NCBI GenBank assembly: GCA_964556665.1
Contig: CAZKXU010000034.1
Coordinates: forward strand, 1-31,497
Length of the DNA stretch: 31,497 bases
DNA from: CAZKXU01 sp964556665
GTDB lineage: Bacteria > Bdellovibrionota_C > UBA2361 > CAZKXU01
Reading direction: 5' to 3'
How positions within the stretch are numbered: position 1 is the stretch's first letter; the number at the start of each line of letters is the position of its first letter. Below are positions 24,701 through 31,497 of the stretch, in pieces. The notes beneath the pieces are model-generated. The model did no database searches. It saw only the letters and a program-made list of their open reading frames with translations, and was not told the origin of the DNA. The translations under genes were made by a program, and so were the position numbers.

Positions 24701-26890
24701 CAGGACAGGAAACACCTCTATACCTCAACCCCATTTTTAGCGAATCCGACTGCGTACGGCTGCCCAGGCGGTCATCCGTACTGTGTTGAAGCAGAGAGGG
24801 TTGGGTTTATCTATTCGATCGCTATGGATACGGATGGTGATGGGGTATTTGATTCAACTGATACAGATATCGATGGTGATGGAGTTCTTAATACAGTTGA
24901 TCTTCCCTCGACATCAGGAACCCCACCAGGACGCTCCCTGTACTGTCCGGAGGTATACGCCTCACTTCAAACTCATCAGTGTCGGATGCAGGAAAAGGTT
25001 GGACTTCCAAGGGTGTATATGTTCTCCAAGGCGGATGATACTACCACTGATCAGACGATAGGGATTACTAATGGATCCGGGTTTACGGCGACGCAGAGTG
25101 TTAAATATGTTGAGTATGATCTAATAAACTCCGTCTCTGAATTTCATACCGATAACTCAAACGGCAGCGTGAATGCCGATGATTCTATGAGTCGACCTGA
25201 ACCCTGGGCTACCCTATTTAATTGGGGGGAGAACGGAGGCACAGGAGGAACCTTCTGCACCACCCGTTCAGGGGATATAAGCAGCCCTTACTATGATTGC
25301 GCCAACACAGCAAACGGTCCGATAGTGGCGCTGAATGCAAGTCATGGGTTTGTGGGGGCGGAAGGAGCTTATTCACCGATTGGGAATAATGAAATAAGAT
25401 CTCTATCCGGATTAAAGTTTCAGAACGGTCGGTACGCAGCTCTAGTAGGACCGTATAAACCAGATCAATACCTTGGTAAGCTTCCAACTGTATTCTCCTC
25501 AACCCGTCCACGTGAGAACGGGATTAAGCCTGTAAGAAAGCCTAGTATTGCTACATTAGCCGGACTAGATTCAAAGACAAATACACTCCTTAGGCCTGGG
25601 GAGCTCTGTTGGTATTATCCTCATATTAAAATAGAAAATATTAATTTAACACCACTTACTGCACAACAGCCATTTATGCTCGATTTTAGCAACTATTTAG
25701 GGCTATATCACTGGTCCGGTATTGATGTTGGGGAGGATATAAGTACTGACACCGATATTCTTAACTATATTGCATCATGCTCATCGGTAAGCTCCCCAAC
25801 CTTAGATGATTCCCGTACCGCTGCGATTGAGGGTTTAATACTACAGCTTGATCATGATGATACCGGTTTAAAGCTTACAGAGGGGGATGTTAACTGGCCA
25901 CACCCTATTATTACCGGTCGACACTGGGATACCGGTATTAAAGATGCTGAGAATAAAAGGGATCTATTCTTAATTGATCTGGATGGTAAAGGGGTGCGTA
26001 AGCCTGCCTGGCTCACAACTGAGGTGATGAACAGTGATGGAACCCATGCTAAAGATGTTCCGTTTTCACTGATAAGTACCGGGAACTATTTTGACTATGA
26101 CCTTAATAAGGATCCGTTCGCCTTTATTGATATGAGGTATAGCGGTGCGCGGTATCCTTTCTCTGACCCGGGATTTTCCGGACTTTTAAATCTTGGAACT
26201 GGATCAGGTTATCCTACAGATGTTGCCGCGGTTTCCTTTAATGATAGCGGATTTTTTTACCCGACCTTTGCTAAAGCCAATAGTAGAATATTTAGTCCTA
26301 GCTCTAACTATTTTAGAAGCGCCTTTGATTACGGCAAGGTGGATTATGGCGGCGCTATGGCGGTATTCGGGGCGACGGTGGCATACGACTATAGCTCCAC
26401 CATGTTTATAGGGCTTGATTTTAACTACTGGATACCGAGGACCGTAAAGAATACCACCTCGCCAGCTTCAGGAGCCACCATGTTTGCGAACTACTCCCGC
26501 AATAACCGTTTCCGTACGGTAAACGGGAAACAGCCACCTGCTCTTACCTCAGCGCAGAATCTTTTATCAGCAGGGCTTGGTCTAAACCCCGCTACCGACT
26601 GGGTGAGTACTCCAGCCGCACTCACGCCTGGTAAGGCCTACTTTATGTTTAAGAAAAAAGATGCTGTGAGTGGGGTAATCAGGGACTGTCAAACCTATAC
26701 CGATAATAGCCTTAGCGGCTCAATTGAGAGCTGTGACTATGTAGAGATCAGCTATATGCTACAGTTTATGGGTCGATCTGTTACGATTACAAGGGATGCA
26801 CTTATTACACTACCTGTTGATAACCGTGAGCTCTGTGATCCCTCAGCAGCTGGTGTATGGTCAGGGAGATGTACTGCTCCACTCAATTAG
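21800..26890 (+). CDS. Giant TadE-like surface protein with FG-GAP and calcium-loop repeats
   Basis: 1696 residues. Residues 10-50 match the TadE pseudopilin N-terminus: a polar stretch ending in TG, then TTIEVALVFP (17-26) with Glu20, one hydrophobic helix to about 43, and a charged helix. Beyond it the protein is extracellular in character. FG-GAP/VCBS-type blade motifs occur near 214-226 (DFDADGKEDIVFF), 286-296 (DYDGDGATDFG) and 405-416 (GDINDDGATEIGF). An NHL-like strand DGDMYVADFGG lies near 558-568, and a thrombospondin-3-like calcium stretch at about 1010-1034 (DTDGDGVFD, DIDGDGVLN). The C-terminal third has no family I recognise and several cysteines. Ordinary TadE proteins are about 150-200 residues. 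The likely role is an adhesin or pilus-tip protein. The start follows a minimal GGA. Confidence 0.75.
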   Translation: MNYRKQDSFYSETGALTTIEVALVFPIVLVTFIFIINLVVYLRASAHVWRATEKAAEVASSAEVRLRESLDSGAAPAPFLVWTPTGTLPDFNSLTVETEQCRNVKGWPDTNAYTNIKACVDTQVQAASAGNSNPRVAGIVWNGFSNTGLARQLELPFSLYERDSTVPSYSPVQKLPLIGIKKGCFEPFNETAANIGTNCSLVKPLYYYSPEYADFDADGKEDIVFFKPQDGTDAATKSNWGFRADDAADFIVYMSSGAYNALGGMMFFNLSTTADPADLPIVADYDGDGATDFGIFSPTTGKVRIAFSKTRWSYVFEGSMGVSETGQKGLIAVPGKFDSAAKRNQVLVMQTGGTAVARYNMFISSPITPTDNELQNSSYVMPAIRTVNSSSFKPHRGMSAVPVFGDINDDGATEIGFMSYPGGNIAQQVGGLTKGTKNGFATVAEFPASSSAASAMDIRMNPFHIETASGLVYYSDAVDGTIWSAVRNSTDGTLGAVSLVMGSSNIAHRPFSEAIFPKENVWNIPSDASAISDCDTACPALTAGNRKLKTPRRFTIGKDGDMYVADFGGMRIIRVQASAGVVDSSSPTTVILGSQSCVGGGCTALTDTTVRGATGNFTIYPIAIEAVPQTAAAAYPYDIVFSTGYAVYLYKNNANPGGGPTGDPSDVIYRIAGKATGPANLSNANPSISERYIETDGTAVFPSLGLAKSAGICPIVDLTMDLYTDTGFGAPMGAGSRYTVLAASSCSLNKTASNTWDPATTPYTNVGGIIRLIPGSSFGFSMGAPTAKVIAGSFAAVPCGNAGGGYAECSAPSASSGNTDAGIYQRKIDLNNKKGGDAANGDLLLTDVDIINPAAIELDWRGNILFINQWNESKRTDYIRALDQTSTSTAGIDRQHNTGVYRVNLESATMEAVTNPLDFGSNTIPVQSADWFSPYHSTDGEYYDWIEAQPAPVKSQPVPATAALALSQDRKHLYTSTPFLANPTAYGCPGGHPYCVEAERVGFIYSIAMDTDGDGVFDSTDTDIDGDGVLNTVDLPSTSGTPPGRSLYCPEVYASLQTHQCRMQEKVGLPRVYMFSKADDTTTDQTIGITNGSGFTATQSVKYVEYDLINSVSEFHTDNSNGSVNADDSMSRPEPWATLFNWGENGGTGGTFCTTRSGDISSPYYDCANTANGPIVALNASHGFVGAEGAYSPIGNNEIRSLSGLKFQNGRYAALVGPYKPDQYLGKLPTVFSSTRPRENGIKPVRKPSIATLAGLDSKTNTLLRPGELCWYYPHIKIENINLTPLTAQQPFMLDFSNYLGLYHWSGIDVGEDISTDTDILNYIASCSSVSSPTLDDSRTAAIEGLILQLDHDDTGLKLTEGDVNWPHPIITGRHWDTGIKDAENKRDLFLIDLDGKGVRKPAWLTTEVMNSDGTHAKDVPFSLISTGNYFDYDLNKDPFAFIDMRYSGARYPFSDPGFSGLLNLGTGSGYPTDVAAVSFNDSGFFYPTFAKANSRIFSPSSNYFRSAFDYGKVDYGGAMAVFGATVAYDYSSTMFIGLDFNYWIPRTVKNTTSPASGATMFANYSRNNRFRTVNGKQPPALTSAQNLLSAGLGLNPATDWVSTPAALTPGKAYFMFKKKDAVSGVIRDCQTYTDNSLSGSIESCDYVEISYMLQFMGRSVTITRDALITLPVDNRELCDPSAAGVWSGRCTAPLN

Positions 26891-26914
26891 ATACGCATAA
26901 TACTGGGATACACA

Positions 26915-28447
26915 CTAAGGGGAAACATCCACTACACTTAGCATATACATCTTCGTACTATCGTACGGACCGCATACGCCGGTATATTTGCATGGAAGGT
27001 ATCTCAGTTGGAAGAAAGAGACAAACCCTCCAGGGATTCCCTCAGTATTTGAATTAGAGCCATAAGTATTAATGTCGCAGGTATTAGGACGTTTCCTTCT
27101 ATGCCGCTCCTTGTAGCAGTCTATATCTGAAAGAAAGAAGGTCTGCCCATCATTTACCCCATTATTAATATCCGGATCCTCATAGACCTGATAATAGGTT
27201 CCAATATCACCGTAGTTGTAAGAACTGAGATCATCCTCAGTCTGGTAACTTAACCTAACCCTCTTATCAATAGGATCCCCGGTTCTCGCATATGGGGCCG
27301 CCAGATCATAAACAAATCCAGGGGTCTGGTTAGCCGGATCATGATTAATCATAAAATCACGGAAATGGGTCCCAAAATCAAGGGATGGATCCTGAAATGA
27401 CATAAAAGGGTCAGCTCCTGGGATGTTGTAGGTGTCGTAAAAGAATAGCCCGTTTGCATCCGGAGAGAGCATCCGGATGCGCGGATTTTCAAGATCACTT
27501 CCTGTGGAGTTATAGTAGGCTTCATTAGCAATATACACTATATCAGTTCCGTTAGTTTCAAGCCTATTTACCTCTCTAGTTATATTATCTGTCTCATTTT
27601 CAAAGATTGCATCAATATCCCAAGGGTAGGTTCCGATGTGTATATTCTGTAGTAGATTGCCGTTAAGATCTGTTGTAATTGCACCCATGATAAGACTAGA
27701 GAAAGCATTACCATCGTAGAACAACCTATGCGGATGAAAGAGTGTAACAATTGCATTCTCAGTTGCAACCAACTCTACTATGTTGGGATCTCCTGAAAAT
27801 TTGTCATAGGTAGTGTGGGATATCACCGTTCCTGTATTATCAAGTATGACGAGATTCTGCTCATGTGCCAGAGCCCCAATCTTCCCCTTATAAGATGTAT
27901 ACGCCATTGCAAAGTTGCCATTTGGCAAAAACTGAAAGAACCTATCAGCTTTAGCAAAAGCATATTGATCGAGCTGTGGATACCCAGCTGAAGTTGGAAG
28001 GGTATTGATCATAGTCCAGGTCAGCCCTGAATCATTTGACCACCAAAGTGTAGCATCATCAGTGGTTCCTTGCCTAGGTTGTTCCTTAAAAAAAACATTC
28101 CCACCATACGGGCTTATCGCTGCAGTACCGCCGCCGAGCACCCCATTTTCAAAAGGAAACACCGCCTCATTAACCACATCATTAGTATAATCAACGATCG
28201 TAAGGCGCATCTCCCAGTCCTGTGTCTGTGTGGCGTCACAGCTTGCATTTGCGCATACCACCTGTCCTAGCACTACATTCGGCGGAAGTGTTGGATCGAT
28301 ATTAAACTTTGAGGGCCACCCCTTAAAATAAAGGTCATACTTGAAAGGATCTAGCTGGTCAAACCCGAAAGCATATATATCCGGACTCTGAGCATAAGCC
28401 GTTATAGATAGAAGTAATGATAAAAGGAGAAACTTAAAGAGCTTCAT
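26915..28447 (-). CDS. Secreted Asp-box (BNR-like) protein of unknown function
   Basis: 510 residues with a signal peptide ending near ITAYAQ (about residue 20). One Asp-box motif of sialidase-like beta-propellers is clear, SNDSGLTW at 137-144. The rest is rich in beta-strand patterns (NLVILDNTGTV, IVYIANEAYY), which suggests a propeller. A cysteine-containing C-terminal part includes CYKERHRRKRPNTCDIN. I see no catalytic sialidase arginines and would not call it an enzyme. The frame reaches back to a TTG at 28459, but the ATG at 28447 gives the natural signal peptide. It is convergent with the giant TadE-like gene and only 24 bp from it, so the two transcripts must end within each other or in that gap. 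Confidence 0.65.
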   Translation of the reverse strand: MKLFKFLLLSLLLSITAYAQSPDIYAFGFDQLDPFKYDLYFKGWPSKFNIDPTLPPNVVLGQVVCANASCDATQTQDWEMRLTIVDYTNDVVNEAVFPFENGVLGGGTAAISPYGGNVFFKEQPRQGTTDDATLWWSNDSGLTWTMINTLPTSAGYPQLDQYAFAKADRFFQFLPNGNFAMAYTSYKGKIGALAHEQNLVILDNTGTVISHTTYDKFSGDPNIVELVATENAIVTLFHPHRLFYDGNAFSSLIMGAITTDLNGNLLQNIHIGTYPWDIDAIFENETDNITREVNRLETNGTDIVYIANEAYYNSTGSDLENPRIRMLSPDANGLFFYDTYNIPGADPFMSFQDPSLDFGTHFRDFMINHDPANQTPGFVYDLAAPYARTGDPIDKRVRLSYQTEDDLSSYNYGDIGTYYQVYEDPDINNGVNDGQTFFLSDIDCYKERHRRKRPNTCDINTYGSNSNTEGIPGGFVSFFQLRYLPCKYTGVCGPYDSTKMYMLSVVDVSP

Positions 28448-28479
28448 AATGAACCCCAATTAAACTAAGAGTTGAATTG

Positions 28480-28569
28480 CTACAGCTGTTATAAAACCTG
28501 AAAGAAAAGTGTGCCTGAAAATAACTGATTGGAACCTATGAGCTGGAATATACCACTACTACAGCTGTT
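28480..28569. repeat. Pair of direct repeats CTACAGCTGTT, 79 bp apart
   Basis: The 11-mer CTACAGCTGTT occurs at 28480-28490 and 28559-28569. Each contains the palindrome ACAGCTGT, and the sequence after each copy is loosely similar for some 30 bp. They lie in the 322-bp gap between two divergent genes, where a regulator site is possible. Apart from this pair and the hairpin at 28654-28707, I see nothing else in the gap. Confidence 0.4.
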
Positions 28570-28653
28570 GTCAAATCCTAAGAACACATCTTGTCTAAAA
28601 AGTTGAATTATTTCAATAGGATATCCCCATAGTTAGCACTAGCTCAATACAGC

Positions 28654-28707
28654 CATAGACATGCGATAAACCCTCGTAGCAACGAGAGGGTTTATCCCAT
28701 GTCTATG
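28654..28707. other. Long near-perfect inverted repeat
   Basis: CATAGACATG (28654-28663) pairs with CATGTCTATG (28698-28707), and ATAAACCCTC (28666-28675) pairs with GAGGGTTTAT (28686-28695). The two stems are separated by a 2-by-2 internal loop and closed by a 10-nt loop. It lies 62 bp before the downstream ATG, in a gap between divergent genes. The inner stem with its TTTAT edge looks like a terminator, but there is no gene ending here. An operator, an mRNA leader structure or the trace of a small mobile repeat are alternatives. Confidence 0.7.
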
Positions 28708-28769
28708 TTTAGCTTCTGACTCCATGTATATTGACTGCCTTACTCCGAAGTCACCTTTATAGATATTCT

Positions 28770-30467
28770 ATGTCTGAAAATGAACAGAAAGCCAATTGGG
28801 GAATCCTCACCTCTTTACTTTTGCTTGTATCAATTGTAGCTCAGGTCATAACTCTTATAGTATTGTGGCATTATGGCTTTCATCCAAAATGTGAAGAGGG
28901 TTATCTCTTAAATTGCTTTCATCCACGTTTAGTAATTCTATCGGGAATAGCATTTTTGCCTGTATTTTTTTTTAGGCCGGCCGTTTATTGCAAACTTCAA
29001 ACCTGCTCACGCAAAGTTGCAATATTCATTTTTGCTCTTTACCTGCTAGTTTTCTGGTGTGGATACTTTGTTACGGAAAATTATTTTGAGATCTTCTTGA
29101 TCGAGTTTGGCTTTCTTATTTTTATATTTATTATAAGTGCAATTAGATTTAAACATTTGGGGCTTCTATTCACTCTTTTTGGTTTATATCTAGTACAGTT
29201 AATAATCTTTAGCTTTGAACTACCAAGAGTTTTTAAAACCTCGCCAACTGACAAAATCTTTGTGGAATGGGGAGATAGTAATACGTTTAAATATCTCTTT
29301 CCAGCAGAGCCTCCACTCTTTGGGGCAGGAGGTCGACTAAGACCGAGTCAAGTTCTAATGATGCTACAAAATAATTACTTTAGAAAAGGAGTGCGCTTTG
29401 AGACTAACTCTATCGGTTTTAGAAACAGTTTTGAAATTAGTGAGAAACGTCCGGAAGTGTATAGGGCGTTGAGTTTGGGAGATTCTCTATCTAATGGATT
29501 TCAAATTAATCAAGACAAATTCTTTGGCCCACTCTTACAGTTGGAATTAGAGAAAAATTTAGGAAAAGTAGAGGTTTTAAATGCTGAAGTTTCTTCTCCA
29601 GCAACAGGACTGCTTTACCTCCAAGCTTACTTACAAAAATTTACTCCAGATCTAGTTATTTACAATCTTTTTAGTGGCAATGATTTACATCAGGATTACT
29701 GGGATACTTTTCCTGAGCAGAGGCGTTTCGACTGGCAGCGGAATAAGCTGTTATTTAAGTCAGCACTAGATCAAAAGTATCATTCAAAACGGTACCGAGA
29801 ACTTATGCATCGTTACGCCATCGGTGGAACAGCTGAATTCAACTCTTCTCTCCAAAACTGCGCACCCTTAGTTCTAAGTCAGGCGCATGAGTTTAAACCT
29901 CGAATCAACCCGTTCTTTTCATCATTTAACTTGATAGGCATAACACTTAATTTGATCTATGACTTTAAAAAATTTGAAAGTACCCGCGGTGCAGAAATGT
30001 TACCGAGTTGGATTTTGAATTTTGAGGAACGATACTGTCAGGTTTCAATTTTCGACAGCGGTAGGTTTCTAGCTTTAATGGATCAGGAAGAAAATAAAGA
30101 TCGTGAACAGATGTTAGAGAGTAGCAGTAAAGTACTTAGCGCAATGAATGAATTAGTGACAAGACTTGGAGCTAAATTTCAGGTAGTAATCTTTCCTTCA
30201 CGCCTTGAGGTTATGGAGAAAGATTTCAATTTGTATGTTGATATTTGGAATATTCCCAAAGAGAGATTTGACAGCTCACTACCAGAGGTGCGTTTTGCCA
30301 AATTATGTCAGGCGTATAAATTAGATTGCTACGATCTGAGTACAGTCCTAAGAGAGACCTCCCAATCTGGTACTAATCCGTTCTTGCCAGGTGATATACA
30401 TCTCAATGAGATTGGCCACACAATCGCTGCTAAAAGCGTTGCTGAGCATATTTTGCATAGCAACTAA
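28770..30467 (+). CDS. Polytopic membrane SGNH hydrolase
   Basis: 565 residues. About five hydrophobic segments occupy the first 150 residues, followed by an SGNH domain. It shows GDSLSNG at 237-243 (Ser239), GND at 303-305, and the C-terminal dyad DIH with Asp542 and His544. It is presumably an envelope esterase or acyl/acetyl-transfer enzyme acting outside the membrane, comparable in layout to O-acetylation-type proteins with a membrane part plus SGNH domain. The membrane part here is too short for a complete acyltransferase-3 domain. The frame opens at a TTG (28731), but the ATG at 28770 is preferred; TTGACT at 28731 and TTTATA at 28756 may be its promoter. No Shine-Dalgarno is seen. It is divergent from the secreted Asp-box gene. 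Confidence 0.75.
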   Translation: MSENEQKANWGILTSLLLLVSIVAQVITLIVLWHYGFHPKCEEGYLLNCFHPRLVILSGIAFLPVFFFRPAVYCKLQTCSRKVAIFIFALYLLVFWCGYFVTENYFEIFLIEFGFLIFIFIISAIRFKHLGLLFTLFGLYLVQLIIFSFELPRVFKTSPTDKIFVEWGDSNTFKYLFPAEPPLFGAGGRLRPSQVLMMLQNNYFRKGVRFETNSIGFRNSFEISEKRPEVYRALSLGDSLSNGFQINQDKFFGPLLQLELEKNLGKVEVLNAEVSSPATGLLYLQAYLQKFTPDLVIYNLFSGNDLHQDYWDTFPEQRRFDWQRNKLLFKSALDQKYHSKRYRELMHRYAIGGTAEFNSSLQNCAPLVLSQAHEFKPRINPFFSSFNLIGITLNLIYDFKKFESTRGAEMLPSWILNFEERYCQVSIFDSGRFLALMDQEENKDREQMLESSSKVLSAMNELVTRLGAKFQVVIFPSRLEVMEKDFNLYVDIWNIPKERFDSSLPEVRFAKLCQAYKLDCYDLSTVLRETSQSGTNPFLPGDIHLNEIGHTIAAKSVAEHILHSN

Positions 30468-30665
30468 AATGAAAAGTAATTTATGCAGCCTTCACTATCA
30501 TATTACCCCAACATTTAAAATGATAAAAACTCAAGATTACATATGATTTCAAGTCCACATTTCGATCAGTTTGTTACGCAATGTCACTGAGAAAATATTA
30601 AGTGGGTTTAATTGTGCCGGTTAATGTTTAAACGTGAACGTCAGGAAAATTTGTGGGAGGTAATA

Positions 30666-30712
30666 ATTATGCCATGGAGGCATTTTGGAAATGCTCTGGC
30701 TCCATGGATAAT
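30666..30712. other. Structured hairpin in a convergent gap
   Basis: CCATGGAG (30672-30679) pairs with CTCCATGG (30700-30707). GCATTT (30680-30685) stacks on it by pairing with AAATGC (30689-30694) around the loop TGG, with a 5-nt bulge on the right. ATTAT and ATAAT extend the base across a one-base bulge. No T-run follows. It overlaps the start codon of a short reading frame at 30669. Confidence 0.65.
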
Positions 30713-30758
30713 AGTCCGGTTATTAGAAGTTCATACTAATGATTTAAGCAGAAGTTAA
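30669..30758 (+). CDS. Possible 29-residue small protein
   Basis: A frame of 29 codons starts at an ATG placed 8 bases after GGGAGG (30655-30660), one of the best Shine-Dalgarno matches in the window. The peptide has a hydrophobic middle, ALAPWIIVRLL. The ATG lies in the stem of the hairpin at 30666-30712, so translation could depend on RNA folding. Its end overlaps the tail of the minus-strand gene by 23 bp. There is no recognisable family, and chance cannot be excluded. Confidence 0.3.
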   Translation: MPWRHFGNALAPWIIVRLLEVHTNDLSRS

Positions 30759-31497
30759 CAAAGTTTGAATCTGCCTGACGCACAGCCTCATCATCATGAC
30801 AGAAGTGCATCCCTTGCACGTTTAGATCCTGGCACTCGGCGACCGAGGCTGCGAGGGTTGGATTTGCCATATCTAAAGAGATCTCAATATCAGGAACCTT
30901 AGAGCAGCTATATGATGATACGTCGATGGCTGCTTCCGCTATGCTTTGATAAAACATATCATTAAAGTCTACATCTCTTACCCTGCTTATCAGAGTTGTT
31001 TCCGGAGCGGCAACATATGCATGTGCACTATCACGCCATTCTGTGCCACCATCAAAGCTACCGCTATGACCGATTTCGTTCCTGAATGCACCGCTTAGAA
31101 ATCTAAGATCTTTTAATCCATCGCCGGAGCCGGAAAACTCCGAGACAGCATAGTTTTTGTTAACTGAGTTTGAGTTGCCAAACGTATCGACGCTCTTGGT
31201 AGTTATAACATTGCCTGATATCGATACAGCGGATTTAAAGGCACCATTATTATCGACTGACTCCAAAGTGGCAGTTCGTGATTCTGTTTTATCGAAGGTG
31301 AGTCCACCGGTTATAGGTTTTATTTTACCAGTAGCTCGTGAGAGAAAGCGCCGTGATTGCTCAGTATCGAGGTGTGCCTGCGTAGTCTTAAAATTGCCCT
31401 CATCTGTAAGTTCAATAATATTATAGCCATTAGGTGTACCAGTCTCCCCCTCTTTACAGAACCATAGCTCAGCTCTATATATATTATCTTTCTTATC
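30736..31497 (-). CDS. Unrecognised protein, C-terminal 253 residues (start outside window)
   Basis: The frame is open from the stop at 30736 to the window edge at 31497; the first visible codons read about DKKDNIYRAELWFCKEGE. An in-frame TTG at 31266 is not a convincing start, since the open frame upstream has the same character. The visible part is Ser/Thr/Asp/Asn-rich with about five cysteines (LWFC, SYSC, AEC, HFC, NFC), which suits an exported protein with disulfides. I recognise no family. Its position at the end of the surface-protein region suggests a similar location. The 268-bp gap to the SGNH hydrolase holds the hairpin and small frame described separately. Confidence 0.6.
   Translation of the reverse strand, partial: DKKDNIYRAELWFCKEGETGTPNGYNIIELTDEGNFKTTQAHLDTEQSRRFLSRATGKIKPITGGLTFDKTESRTATLESVDNNGAFKSAVSISGNVITTKSVDTFGNSNSVNKNYAVSEFSGSGDGLKDLRFLSGAFRNEIGHSGSFDGGTEWRDSAHAYVAAPETTLISRVRDVDFNDMFYQSIAEAAIDVSSYSCSKVPDIEISLDMANPTLAASVAECQDLNVQGMHFCHDDEAVRQADSNFVNFCLNH

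Noticed and set aside
21919..26411. Several overlapping frames of 60-100 codons on both strands inside the giant gene
   Set aside because: They lack binding sites and family features and are explained by the coding bias of the 1696-codon frame.
31157..31426. Plus-strand 89-codon frame near the window end
   Set aside because: It is antisense to a frame that stays open to the window edge; no binding site or recognisable feature.

Overview
The window comes from a Gram-negative, flagellated bacterium. It carries an LPS-type late acyltransferase, the Kdo-pathway isomerase KdsD, periplasmic peptidoglycan enzymes (PBP4-type DacB and an MltD-like transglycosylase), a flagellin, and secreted proteins with ordinary signal peptides. 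The base composition is moderately AT-rich. Gene content would fit a deltaproteobacterium-like lineage, but nothing here fixes the phylum. There is no prophage, insertion sequence, CRISPR array or rRNA. It reads as chromosome with an accessory, surface-oriented right half.

Left part (1-7.4 kb): xseB; a membrane-anchored SGNH hydrolase read on the minus strand directly behind a tRNA-Cys; an intergenic stretch with a terminator that has no gene before it (candidate small RNA); a plus-strand run ferredoxin - dacB - mltD-like; then a minus-strand pair made of a normal short flagellin and a flagellin-like protein that lacks the polymerisation ends.

Middle (7.4-16.4 kb): a small receiver-like protein stands alone. 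A tight minus-strand run follows in transcription order: Eco57I/TaqI-type DNA methyltransferase - copper ATPase CopA - TraB-family membrane protein - 81-residue membrane protein - kdsD. Divergent from it is an LpxL/HtrB-family acyltransferase, followed by a VIT1/CCC1-family metal transporter whose N-terminus carries eight consecutive histidines.

Right part (16.4-31.5 kb): a surface-protein region. It holds a signal-peptide protein of unknown function, a TadG-like protein with a von Willebrand A-like domain, a polytopic GT-C-type membrane protein, a 1696-residue protein that begins like a TadE pseudopilin and continues with FG-GAP-like and calcium-loop repeats, a secreted Asp-box protein, a polytopic SGNH hydrolase, and the C-terminal part of an unrecognised protein cut by the window edge. 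The Tad secretion ATPase and platform proteins are not in the window.

Running through the left two thirds is a family of about 75-bp palindromic repeats (two GC-rich hairpins that are also inverted copies of each other, core CTGGGACCGCGGGC). They occur only between genes. Three of them end 13-23 bp before a start codon, and in four places the longest reading frame runs back into a repeat, promoter or tRNA, so starts were moved inward. Some genes have clear Shine-Dalgarno sequences (xseB, ferredoxin, flagellin). Several others have none and instead carry a -10-like box close to the ATG, which suggests leaderless or very short-leader mRNAs.
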